Source of the DNA: Actinomycetes bacterium
GTDB taxonomy: Bacteria; Actinomycetota; Acidimicrobiia; Acidimicrobiales; Acidimicrobiaceae
NCBI GenBank assembly: GCA_021823385.1
Contig: JAKAOC010000024.1
Span: forward strand, 1-11,502
DNA: 11,502 bases
Direction of reading: 5' to 3'
Shown: positions 1 through 7,004 of the stretch, in pieces
Layout: every line of letters starts with the position of its first letter
How positions within the stretch are numbered: the first letter of the stretch is position 1
Made by a program: the position numbers and the translations under genes
Notes under the pieces: generated by a model
Databases searched by the model: none
Seen by the model: the letters and a program-made list of their open reading frames with translations, nothing else
What the model was told of the DNA's origin: nothing

Positions 1-462
1 TCCATACTGTCCGCTTATACGGGCCTGGTGCGCCCTCTCTCGAACGTCGAAGCCGATCTCTACCTGGCCGAGCAGTCGGAGGTCGCACTCAGGCTGGGTG
101 CGCGCAAGGAGGCGCTGGCCACTACGTGGAGCGAGCTGGTCGGACTCATGGCAGGCGTGAATGACCTGGGCATATCGGATGGCGCACGGCGCGCGTTCTC
201 GGACATCTCCAACCCGCGCTTCGGGGAGCTCTCCGCGGTGCTGGGGCCGCTCTGGCACCTGCTCTTCGAGACAGCCGTGGACCTGCTCCCGCCCTTCGCA
301 CTGGAGCTATACGGACTGGACCCCTGGCGCCCTCTGTCGCCGCTGAGGCGAGTGAGCGCGGCCGGCCTGGCCCAGGCGGCCAGGCTGCTGCTTCCGAGCC
401 ATCCCTATGTCCGCCGAGCGAAGTACGCGTGGTACTCCACACCCGAGTCATTGCGCGGTTGA
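1..462 (+). CDS. C-terminal part of a probable DUF2236/MpaB-family oxygenase (5' end outside window)
   Basis: The frame is open from base 1 with no stop before the TGA at 460-462, so the gene starts upstream of the window; a GTG at 28 is available but is probably internal. About 153 residues are visible. The pattern is that of the C-terminal half of DUF2236 (oxygenase MpaB-like) proteins: 'GLVRPLSNVEADLYLAEQ', then a 'LGA..EALATTWSEL' segment, a helical stretch, and a 'LLPPFALELYGLD' motif followed by a basic helix. Members of this family are thought to be haem- or metal-dependent oxidoreductases, and many actinobacterial copies have no known substrate. The catalytic N-terminal half is not visible. 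The family call rests on remembered sequence pattern and is moderately sure. It lies 112 bp upstream of the phosphatase-like gene on the same strand. Confidence 0.6.
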   Translation, partial: SILSAYTGLVRPLSNVEADLYLAEQSEVALRLGARKEALATTWSELVGLMAGVNDLGISDGARRAFSDISNPRFGELSAVLGPLWHLLFETAVDLLPPFALELYGLDPWRPLSPLRRVSAAGLAQAARLLLPSHPYVRRAKYAWYSTPESLRG

Positions 463-574
463 GAGGGCGAAGGCTGCACCCACCCAGCGGTGGGGGCCTG
501 GCTAGCATGGTCACATCGACTCTCACAAAGCCATCGAGCTCTTCCGCGAACTAGGATCGCTCGTCTCCGCTGCC

Positions 575-1282
575 GTGGCGCAGGAGGGCCTGGACTGGTC
601 GCCCACCGGCGCCGGATCCGGCCAGCACCGCGGCGACGTGGTAATCGACGACATTTGTCGTCCGTTCCTGGTCGGCCAAGGGCTCTCGGTCTACTCTGAG
701 GAGTCCGGCTTCACTGGAGCCGCCGATGCCGATGCCCCGGTCGTGGTGCTCGACCCGGTGGACGGATCGACCAACGCCTCGCACTCCATTCCGCTTTTTA
801 CCCTCTCATGCGCCTTGATCGAAGACGGCGAGCTGGTGGCCGGCTACGTCGAGGAGTTGACCAACCACGCCCGCTATTACGCCGTGCGGGGTGAAGGCGC
901 GTATTTCATGGATGCGCCGGTGACGACGCCTCGGGGGGAGCGCCCTCTGCGCCGCTCGCTGGTCGCCGTGAACGGCTACCCGCCCGCACATCTTGGCTGG
1001 GGGCAGTTCAGAGCGCTCGGCTCGGCGGCACTGGAGCTGGCCATGGTGGCCTCGGGGCAGCTCGACGCCTATATCGACTGCTCACGAACCGGGCTTGCTC
1101 CCTGGGACTACCTCGGGGCTCTCGCCGTCCTCAGAGAAGCAGGCTGTTCCGTGGCCAGCCTGGGAGGCGGCCCCGCACCCGAAGAGGAGATTTACGGGGT
1201 CCGGCGCCGGATAGCCGCAGCCGGCTCGCCCGAGTTGCTCGCCGAACTCGTCTCCGCCTGGGTTGGCTCAGTAGGCGCATAG
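575..1282 (+). CDS. Inositol monophosphatase (IMPase) family protein
   Basis: This is a Mg2+-dependent phosphatase of the IMPase/FBPase/CysQ superfamily. Numbered from GTG 575 it has 235 residues, a little short for the usual 250-280. Metal-site motifs are present: 'SEESG' (41-45), 'LDPVDGSTN' (59-67, D60/D63), 'RALGSAALELAMVASGQLDAYID' as the R-x-x-GSAAL-type substrate region (146-168) and 'WDYLGA' (177-182, D178). Substrate could be inositol phosphate, histidinol phosphate, PAP or another sugar phosphate; the motifs do not decide it. The start is doubtful. The same frame continues upstream as coding-like sequence to a TAG at 503-505 but contains no ATG, GTG or TTG, while an ATG at 507 lies in another frame (see findings). 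Family confidence is high; start confidence is low. Confidence 0.88.
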   Translation: MAQEGLDWSPTGAGSGQHRGDVVIDDICRPFLVGQGLSVYSEESGFTGAADADAPVVVLDPVDGSTNASHSIPLFTLSCALIEDGELVAGYVEELTNHARYYAVRGEGAYFMDAPVTTPRGERPLRRSLVAVNGYPPAHLGWGQFRALGSAALELAMVASGQLDAYIDCSRTGLAPWDYLGALAVLREAGCSVASLGGGPAPEEEIYGVRRRIAAAGSPELLAELVSAWVGSVGA

Positions 1283-1466
1283 GCCATCTCAGCAGGGCAT
1301 TCACTGTGCCTGCAACGCCGATCGAGGCGCTCGATGATGGGCGGTCGCATGCAGGATTGTGCGGCCGCGTGGCAATTGCAACCCGTGCAAAGCCCGTGGG
1401 ATTCATGCGTACCAACACCGTAGTTCCCTAGTTGTCGGCACCGCTGCCGCGCCGTACGATCATCGC

Positions 1467-2168
1467 GTGGGACACGATGGAAAGCTCCCTTTCTTTCCGG
1501 AAGGGCCGGACGTCGAGGTGCGCCTCGTCGTCGTGGAGAGCCGCTCGCTGATTCGCGAGGGCCTTTGCGAGCTGCTGTCACGGCAAAAGGACATTGAGGT
1601 GGTGGGAACCGCCGCCTCTCTCGCCGCCTCAGGAGCGATGCTTGCGCAAGTGCGTCCTAGCGTGGTCCTTGCCGCGTACGAGCTTGCAGATGGAAGCGGC
1701 CTGGACCTTATCTCCAGGATTCACCGGGCGCGTTTGTTATCCCGGGTGCTGATCGTCGGATCCGAACCCGATCCGGTGCTGGCGAGGCGAGCGCTGGCCT
1801 GGGGTGCCGCCGGCTACCTGCTCGATTCGGTGGACGGAGACGAGCTGGCCGGGGCAATCAGGGTGGTGGCCGCAGGAGCCGTGGTGCTTGATCATGCGTT
1901 TTCCGCTCTTGCTTCCTCACCCGAGCCCGCCCAGCCCGGGCGTGGCCATATCTACCTGACCTTGCGCGAAGAGCAGATCCTCGAGTGTCTCGCCTCGGGA
2001 TGGAGCAACCGGCGCATAGCGGACGAGTGCGCCCTGAGCGTGCGCACCGTGGAAGGCCACATTTCCAAGCTGCTCACCAAGCTCGGCGTCGATTCACGCG
2101 TCGAGGCCGCTTTGTGGGCGGTCAGGCACGGCTGCGTCCCAGCTCAGAGGCATACTCCCCAGGCGTAG
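1467..2168 (+). CDS. NarL/LuxR-family response regulator with a degenerate receiver domain
   Basis: A receiver-like domain (residues about 16-140 from GTG 1467) is followed by a LuxR-type helix-turn-helix (about 164-222: 'LTLREEQILECLASGWSNRR', then 'VRTVEGHISKLLTKLGV'). The HTH is well conserved and should bind DNA. The receiver keeps its fold signature ('IREGLCELL', 'GAAGYLL') but has lost the chemistry. The acidic pair is E24-S25, the phospho-acceptor position after 'PSVVLA' is A70, the conserved Thr/Ser position is G98, and the conserved Lys after 'GYLL' is D120. It therefore probably works without phosphorylation. No histidine kinase gene adjoins it. Start options are GTG 1467 and GTG 1518, the latter with GGAAGGG at 1499-1505 and beginning exactly at the receiver. 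An ATG at 1359 is possible, but its extra N-terminus does not look coding. It lies 327 bp upstream of the cupredoxin operon; a regulatory link is only a guess. Confidence 0.88.
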   Translation: MGHDGKLPFFPEGPDVEVRLVVVESRSLIREGLCELLSRQKDIEVVGTAASLAASGAMLAQVRPSVVLAAYELADGSGLDLISRIHRARLLSRVLIVGSEPDPVLARRALAWGAAGYLLDSVDGDELAGAIRVVAAGAVVLDHAFSALASSPEPAQPGRGHIYLTLREEQILECLASGWSNRRIADECALSVRTVEGHISKLLTKLGVDSRVEAALWAVRHGCVPAQRHTPQA

Positions 2169-2495
2169 CCGACCGCAGACGACTGCCGCGGCGCGGCGGC
2201 GATTTCCTTGACCGGCAATTCTTCACCATGACCCCGCCCACGCCGCGCACGGGTCCCGATGCACGCCAGTGCCCCCGCCCCGCTTGCGAAACCCTGCTCC
2301 TTCCCTGCATAAGGACGCATTCCTCCGTTACGGGCGACATACGGGGAATTACGGTGCGGCTCCACGGTGATAGCTCGCTTATGGATCGCTCAGCGAACGC
2401 TCAGAATTTGATGAGTTGGCCGGGGTGTGCCCCGTGACAATTCCAAAGGTGCGCACGCGGAGATGCGCCGAGTGCGCCGGCTAGGAGGAAGCTAT
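2169..2495. other. Intergenic region upstream of the cupredoxin operon
   Basis: About 327 bp without a convincing gene separates the regulator from the operon. It should hold the operon promoter. One weak sigma70-like candidate is TTGCGA (2284-2289), 18 bp, then CATAAG (2308-2313); neither box is strong. A GC-rich hairpin-prone stretch (GCCGC/GCGGC around 2185-2200) could end the regulator transcript but has no T-tract. The 3' end holds the clear ribosome-binding site AGGAGG at 2483-2488. Confidence 0.35.
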
Positions 2496-3098
2496 ATGAA
2501 CAGGTCCAAGGGTCAGCGCTGGGCGGCAGTTGCCGCTGGAGCACTGGCTGCCGGTGGCGCCCTCGCGGCGTGTGGCTCGGCCAGCGCTTCGTCGTCCACG
2601 GGGAGTACGGCTGCGCCTAAGGCCGCGCCCGTGGTCGTGCACGAGGCCATGACCATTCTCACCGGCGGCATGATCGCCGATCCGGGTTGGCCGGCCGTAG
2701 TGCCGGGTTCGGTGACGGTTCCCGCCGGCGCCACGGTCGACATGACTATTTACAACTACGACGACGGCACTGCGCCTCTCCCCACGAGCCTCGCCAACTA
2801 CGCGAAGGCGACCGGAGTGACCAACCTCACCGAGAACGGCACTCCCGTGACCAGCATGGACCCCGCGGCGGTGTCCCATACCTTCACCGTCCCCGCCCTG
2901 GGAATCAACGTGCCCATCGGCGTGATGCCCACCGCAACCAGCGTCAAGAAGCCGCTGGTCGTCGAGTTCACCTTCAAGACCACCAAGGCCGGCACCTACG
3001 AGTGGCAGTGCATGGCCCCTTGCGGCAGCGGCTCTGACGGCATGGAAGGCGCAATGGCGACGGACAACTTCATGAAGGGCGCCTTTACGGTCGCCTAG
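2496..3098 (+). CDS. Cupredoxin-domain lipoprotein, CuA-like motif (first tandem copy)
   Basis: This is a predicted lipid-anchored extracytoplasmic copper protein of 200 residues. ATG 2496 is chosen because AGGAGG lies 7 nt upstream (2483-2488); in-frame starts further upstream lack one. A signal peptide ends in the lipobox 'LAAC' (C26), followed by a Ser/Ala/Thr-rich linker (27-45). The domain runs from about 46 to 200. 'VSHTFTVPALGINVPI' (127-142) carries H128 in a context like the first copper His of cytochrome oxidase subunit II. 'WQCMAPCGSGSDGM' (170-183) carries C172-x3-C176 and M183, the CuA spacing, but S180 sits where CuA has His. It may thus bind mononuclear type-1-like or altered copper. 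It is paralogous to the next gene (shared PGWP, AGAT, DDGTAPLP, SHTF, APCGSGS and MKG blocks). It is first in the operon, 49 bp before the second copy. The electron-carrier role is inferred. Confidence 0.85.
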   Translation: MNRSKGQRWAAVAAGALAAGGALAACGSASASSSTGSTAAPKAAPVVVHEAMTILTGGMIADPGWPAVVPGSVTVPAGATVDMTIYNYDDGTAPLPTSLANYAKATGVTNLTENGTPVTSMDPAAVSHTFTVPALGINVPIGVMPTATSVKKPLVVEFTFKTTKAGTYEWQCMAPCGSGSDGMEGAMATDNFMKGAFTVA

Positions 3099-3118
3099 GC
3101 GAACCAAGGCCATCCGGG

Positions 3119-3124
3119 TTTTTT
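3119..3124 (+). terminator. T6 tract after a weak hairpin between the two cupredoxin genes
   Basis: Six T residues follow a short AACC/GGTT stem in the 49-bp gap. The stem is weak, so this is at best a leaky terminator or an mRNA-processing point that would let the first cupredoxin be made in excess. It ends only about 10 nt before the next ribosome-binding site. Confidence 0.2.
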
Positions 3125-3147
3125 AAGTGCAGAAGGAGGTTGGCGGA

Positions 3148-3834
3148 ATGGATTTACCGGCGGAATCTAGTGCTAGGACGGGGAGCCAAGCGGCCCCCCG
3201 GGCCATGAGCTTGAGAGGTGGCGGCCACCGCGGTCGCGCGCTGGCGGCTTCGGCCGGGGCGGGCGTCGTCGTGGCTGCGGCCTTGACCCTCAGTGGCTGC
3301 ACGTCGGGCACCTCTGCCGCCTCCTCCTCCACTCAGAAGGTCTCGGCTAACACAGTCATCCATCGCACGCTGGTCATCGAGACCGGGAAGATGGATGGGA
3401 AGCCGGGGTGGCCGCGCTTCACCCCCGGGGGCTTTAGTGCCCCCGCGGGTGCGACGATCGTTCTCACCATCGTCAATCACGACGACGGCACCGCGCCGCT
3501 TCCTGTGGCCTCCCCCTGGGGGCAAGTCTGGGGCGAGGACGCCACCTTTGGAGCAGTGACCGGTGGCACCGAGCTGGTGAACGGGAACAAGGTGAGCGAG
3601 ATTTCCAACCAGTTGGTATCCCACACCTTCGAGATCCCGGCTCTTCTGGTGAACATCCCGATCCCGGCCGCTACCTCGAGCAGCCAACCGGTGACGGTCA
3701 CTTACACCTTCCGGGTCAATAAGACAGGCACCTTCCTTTGGATCTGTGCGGCCCCTTGCGGTAGCGGTTCAGCGGGCATGGGTGGCGCCATGAACACCGC
3801 CGACTGGATGAAGGGGTACGTGCACATCACATGA
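3148..3834 (+). CDS. Cupredoxin-domain lipoprotein, CuA-like motif (second tandem copy)
   Basis: This is a paralogue of the preceding cupredoxin, 228 residues from ATG 3148. That start is chosen because AGGAGG (3134-3139) lies 8 nt upstream; GTG 3127 would place this site inside the gene. The N-region is long (about 30 residues), then comes a hydrophobic segment (31-49) and the lipobox 'LSGC' (C51). Domain blocks: 'PGWP' (87-90), 'AGAT' (100-103), 'HDDGTAPLP' (111-119), 'VSHTFEIPALLVNIPI' (157-172, H159) and 'WICAAPCGSGSAGM' (198-211: C200, C204, M211, with S208 at the CuA His position). It has an insertion of about 10-15 residues between DDGTAPLP and SHTF relative to the first copy. It is most likely a periplasmic-side or cell-surface electron carrier paired with the downstream FeS/NrfD module. 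That the Ser substitution recurs in both copies argues against sequencing error or decay. Confidence 0.85.
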   Translation: MDLPAESSARTGSQAAPRAMSLRGGGHRGRALAASAGAGVVVAAALTLSGCTSGTSAASSSTQKVSANTVIHRTLVIETGKMDGKPGWPRFTPGGFSAPAGATIVLTIVNHDDGTAPLPVASPWGQVWGEDATFGAVTGGTELVNGNKVSEISNQLVSHTFEIPALLVNIPIPAATSSSQPVTVTYTFRVNKTGTFLWICAAPCGSGSAGMGGAMNTADWMKGYVHIT

Positions 3835-3859
3835 TGGCACGTGCACGCAGGCAGTCTTA

Positions 3860-3878
3860 GGCCGCGCATCGTGCGGCC
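3860..3878 (+). terminator. Hairpin between second cupredoxin and ferredoxin genes
   Basis: GGCCGCGC, a 3-nt loop ATC, and GTGCGGCC form an 8-bp stem with one G-U pair. No T-tract follows, so it is more likely an intercistronic stabiliser or partial attenuator than a full terminator. It sits in the 64-bp gap just before the ribosome-binding site GGGAG (3887-3891). Confidence 0.4.
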
Positions 3879-3898
3879 CAGCTAGTGGGAGCAGGGAA

Positions 3899-4882
3899 TT
3901 GAGCTGGAAATCTGATTTCAAACAAGTGAAAGGGCTGAAAATCGGGGAGCCCGAGCAGCCACCGGCGAGCTGCGGGTCATCCAACGGCTCGTGTGGACTG
4001 CCTACCCAGATCGCCCCCGGGGACGAGGACTCGCCGGTCTCGCGGCGAAACTTCCTTCGCCTCCTGGGTGGTGGCCTTGGCACCGCCGCACTGGTTGGGG
4101 CGGGAGCCGAGTTCATCTCGTATCGTGCCTGGGCCCAAGGTTCAAATGGAACCTCCGGAGGCGGCGGAATGAGCGGCAAGGGCGCGGCCACCATGGCCGA
4201 CACCAAAGCGCCCGCCACTCACCAGTGGGCCATGGTTCTTGACCTGCGCAACTGCGACGGTTGTGGCTCCTGTACCGCCGCCTGCCAGAAGGCGCACAGC
4301 CTCACCCAGGAGCAGACCTGGATCAAGGTCTTCTCCATGCAGGACTCCACGGGTAACTCCTACAACATGCCGCGCCCGTGCATGCAGTGCGAGAACCCGC
4401 CCTGCCTCGACGTTTGCCCGGTGCATGCGACCTTCAGGACCGACCAGGGCGTGGTCCTGGTCAACCAGGACCGCTGCATTGGCTGCCGCATGTGCATGGC
4501 GGCATGCCCTTATGAGGCCCGTTACTTCAACTGGAACTCCGGCGTGAGCTATCCGCGCCTGCCGGTGGAGCCGACCCCCGAGTTCCCGGTCCCCCAGCGC
4601 GAAGGCACGGTCGGCAAGTGCACCTTCTGCGTCGGCAACCTCAACAACGGCCTGCTCAGCGAGTGTGCAGCCGGCTGCCCCATGGGAACGATCTACAACG
4701 CCGACGTGATCACCGACGTCGCTGTCAACGGCATGGGGGAGACGGTCAAGCTCTCCAAGTACCTCTACGACAACGACGCGGTCACCTTCAAGCCCGAAGA
4801 CAACACACATCCGCGCGTCTGGTACATCCTCGGCCATGGCCAGGATCTCGACACCGACACCGACATGGCTACGAACTCGTAG
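3899..4882 (+). CDS. Tat-exported 4x[4Fe-4S] ferredoxin subunit (DmsB/NrfC/PsrB-like)
   Basis: This is an electron-transfer subunit of the membrane redox-complex class that pairs with NrfD/PsrC proteins. TTG 3899 is chosen because GGGAG (3887-3891) lies 7 nt upstream and the frame has no better start. Of 327 residues, a Tat motif 'SRRNFLRLLGGG' (48-59, R49-R50) precedes a hydrophobic stretch to about 73, so the protein should fold with its clusters and be exported. Sixteen Cys form four cluster sets: 119/122/125/129, 161/164/169/173, 193/196/199/203 and 241/244/256/260, including 'CMQCENPPCLDVCP' and 'CIGCRMCMAACPYEARY'. Unusually, 49 residues precede the twin Arg, including 'SCGSSNGSCG' (24-33). 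The gene ends 9 bp before the NrfD-type gene, so the two are surely co-translated partners. No molybdopterin catalytic subunit adjoins. The physiological donor or acceptor is unknown; quinol and the flanking cupredoxins are the inferred partners. Confidence 0.93.
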   Translation: MSWKSDFKQVKGLKIGEPEQPPASCGSSNGSCGLPTQIAPGDEDSPVSRRNFLRLLGGGLGTAALVGAGAEFISYRAWAQGSNGTSGGGGMSGKGAATMADTKAPATHQWAMVLDLRNCDGCGSCTAACQKAHSLTQEQTWIKVFSMQDSTGNSYNMPRPCMQCENPPCLDVCPVHATFRTDQGVVLVNQDRCIGCRMCMAACPYEARYFNWNSGVSYPRLPVEPTPEFPVPQREGTVGKCTFCVGNLNNGLLSECAAGCPMGTIYNADVITDVAVNGMGETVKLSKYLYDNDAVTFKPEDNTHPRVWYILGHGQDLDTDTDMATNS

Positions 4883-4891
4883 GCGGCCGAA

Positions 4892-6970
4892 ATGGGAACA
4901 CGCGACAACAACACGATGGGAGATGGTTTCCCGGTGCAGCAGGAATATCAGGATTTGGATGGTCGGGCCTACGGAGCCTCGACGAACGGGGCCGGCAAGG
5001 AAGCCTGGGAGGGCGTGGTCCGCGAGGCCGCCGTCCGCTCGATGCAGCGCCATGGGCGCAAATGGTGGGTCGCGGTGGTACTGCTGGCCCTCGTTGTGCT
5101 GGCCGGCGTATACGCCTGGATCTACCAGTTGCAACACGGAATGGGCTCCGCCGGCTATAACGACCAGGCTTTCTGGGCCGTCTACCTGGCGGACGTGGTG
5201 GCCTTCATCGGCGTCAGCTACGGCGGCGCGGTCATCTCGGCAATCCTCAGGCTGACCGGGCAGAGTTGGCGGGCGCCACTCACTCGGCTTGCCGAGGGCA
5301 TGGCGCTGGTGACGGTGCTCATTGGAGCGTCGTTCATCTTTCCGCACCTGGGCCGGCCCGAGCGCTTCCTGAACATCATCGCCTATCCGAACACCTCGTC
5401 ACCGCTGGTGTGGGACTTCCTGGCCATCAGCACCTACACGCTGGCGACGATCATCTTCTTCTATCTGCCCCTCATCCCCGACATGGCGATACTCAACCGG
5501 CACCCGGAGGCGCCGGGTGGCCGAGTCCGTAAGACGATCTTCAAGGTCCTCTCGCTGAACTGGCTGGGCAATGAGAAGCAGCGCCGTCTGCTTCACGGGG
5601 CTCTGACCCTGATTTCTCTGCTCATCGTTCCGCTGGCGGTATCGGTCCACTCCGTCCTTTCCTGGGCCTTCGCCTTGACCAGCCGCCCCGGTTGGGCTGA
5701 GACGGTCTTCCCGCCATACTTCGTCATCGCGGCCCTCTATTCCGGGACCGCCCTGGTGGTGGTCACCGCGTTTGCCTTCCGCAAGGGATACCACCTGGAG
5801 CGTTTCATCACCCCGCGCCACTTCGTAAGGCTTGGCTATCTGATGGCCGCCCTGGGGCTGGTCTACCTCTATCTGACCTTTGTCGATCTCGTTGGCGAGG
5901 GCTACACCGGAATCACCACCGGTTGGATCCAGCAAACCATCACCGGCCGCTATGCGCTCGCTTTCTGGTTCTACGTCGTCGCCGGCGAGCTCCTGCCGCT
6001 CGTGCTGATTGCCGTCAAGAAGACCCGTACGCCGACCGGAATGACCGTTGCGGCGGTGGGCGTGGTGCTTGCCCTCTGGGTGAAGCGCATGGTGATCATC
6101 CTGCCCGCAGCCACGCAGCCGCTGGTCGGAGGAGCTTGGGGTGGATACCACTTCACCTGGGTGTCCATCACCATCACCTTGGCGGGCGTGGCGGCCATCC
6201 CGCTGCTCCTGATGCTGCTCTTCCACTTCGTCCCGCTCTTTTCGATCGACGAGATGGAAGAGGTGGGGTACCTTGGCGCCATCGAACAGGTCTCGGCCGA
6301 GACGACGGCCGCCGTCGCCTCCGGCAAGTACGAGAAGGTGCCGGTACTCCTGGCCGAAGGCGTCCGGAGCGACGAAGCGCCGGCTCGGCCATCTCGCCGC
6401 TCCCGTCCGCACCTGGGCCGTCGCGCCTTCGGGACCGGAGCCGCCATGGTGGGCGCGGCCCTTCTCATGGCCGGAGCGCTTTCCCTCTTCAGCGGGGCGC
6501 GGCCGGCCGGGGCGAGCACGGTCACACCTTTCAGTCTCTCGGTCACCCAGGTCACCCCCGGCAAGGCCACCCTTTCGCTGACCGCTTCGGGTTCGCCGGG
6601 ACAGAAGGTGGACTTCTACGTGAAGACCTCGACTTTCTCCACCGGAGGAATGATGCAGATCGGCTCGGCCACCGCTTCGAACGGAGTCGCCGAGGTCACC
6701 TACCTTCCGACCTGGACCGGCGAGGAGACCTTCGTCGCTCAGGCACTCGGAGCCGGCGGAACGATAGCGGGGAGTGCCACCCAAACCTACAAGGTGACCA
6801 TCGACCCGGCCGGCCTGCCCAAGAGCGTGTATGAGTACACGCGGCCGATGGACGGAGTCGGAGTCAACCTTGTGCGGACGCTGCTCGGAATTGCCGCCTT
6901 GGTCTGGATCTTGCTGCTCGGGACGCTGGTGATGGTAGTGGTCCGCGTGCCCAGGATGGCGAGGCACTGA
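4892..6970 (+). CDS. NrfD/PsrC-family membrane subunit with an extra exported C-terminal domain
   Basis: This is an integral membrane quinone-interacting subunit of 692 residues, far longer than the usual 300-450 for NrfD/PsrC/ActC-type proteins. A soluble N-terminus (1-56) leads to about ten hydrophobic helices (57-80, 93-120, 131-152, 171-195, 233-260, 273-295, 309-333, 353-375, 383-405, 420-449), typical of the ten-helix PsrC/ActC type. After a charged linker (450-510) comes 'GRRAFGTGAAMVGAALLMAG' (509-528), which reads like a second signal anchor ending near 'AGAS' (539-542). A Thr/Ser/Gly-rich beta-type domain (about 543-640) and a last membrane helix (660-686) follow. The protein thus appears to be an NrfD fused to an outward-facing Ig-like or adhesion-like domain. 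ATG 4892 lies 9 bp after the ferredoxin stop; ATG 4916 is an alternative. Family call is firm; the tail's role is unknown. Confidence 0.9.
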   Translation: MGTRDNNTMGDGFPVQQEYQDLDGRAYGASTNGAGKEAWEGVVREAAVRSMQRHGRKWWVAVVLLALVVLAGVYAWIYQLQHGMGSAGYNDQAFWAVYLADVVAFIGVSYGGAVISAILRLTGQSWRAPLTRLAEGMALVTVLIGASFIFPHLGRPERFLNIIAYPNTSSPLVWDFLAISTYTLATIIFFYLPLIPDMAILNRHPEAPGGRVRKTIFKVLSLNWLGNEKQRRLLHGALTLISLLIVPLAVSVHSVLSWAFALTSRPGWAETVFPPYFVIAALYSGTALVVVTAFAFRKGYHLERFITPRHFVRLGYLMAALGLVYLYLTFVDLVGEGYTGITTGWIQQTITGRYALAFWFYVVAGELLPLVLIAVKKTRTPTGMTVAAVGVVLALWVKRMVIILPAATQPLVGGAWGGYHFTWVSITITLAGVAAIPLLLMLLFHFVPLFSIDEMEEVGYLGAIEQVSAETTAAVASGKYEKVPVLLAEGVRSDEAPARPSRRSRPHLGRRAFGTGAAMVGAALLMAGALSLFSGARPAGASTVTPFSLSVTQVTPGKATLSLTASGSPGQKVDFYVKTSTFSTGGMMQIGSATASNGVAEVTYLPTWTGEETFVAQALGAGGTIAGSATQTYKVTIDPAGLPKSVYEYTRPMDGVGVNLVRTLLGIAALVWILLLGTLVMVVVRVPRMARH

Positions 6971-7004
6971 GATGGACGCGCAGCTGAAAGACAGGAGGAA
7001 GGTC

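Noticed and set aside
1365..1450. Possible c-di-GMP riboswitch because of 'GTGCAAAGCCCGTGGG'
   Set aside because: Only the CAAAGC-like core is present; the upstream GGCAAA partner and the downstream receptor-like stem could not be found.
1192..1581. Minus-strand frame with 'GLCTGCNCH', superficially like a haem c motif
   Set aside because: It is not a true CxxCH, it overlaps the phosphatase and regulator genes, and nothing else in it looks like a cytochrome.
2496..3834. Naming the cupredoxins rusticyanin, sulfocyanin or cytochrome oxidase subunit II
   Set aside because: The C-x3-C motif differs from rusticyanin and sulfocyanin single-Cys sites, and there are no N-terminal COX2 membrane helices or adjacent COX1; only the cupredoxin fold is supported.
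4142..5347. Long minus-strand open frame (about 400 codons) opposite the ferredoxin and NrfD genes
   Set aside because: It is antisense to two genes with unmistakable motifs and its residue mix (His/Val/Asp/Ala-rich without motifs) is typical of mirror frames in GC-rich DNA. The same applies to the roughly 520-codon minus-strand frame at 5399-6967.
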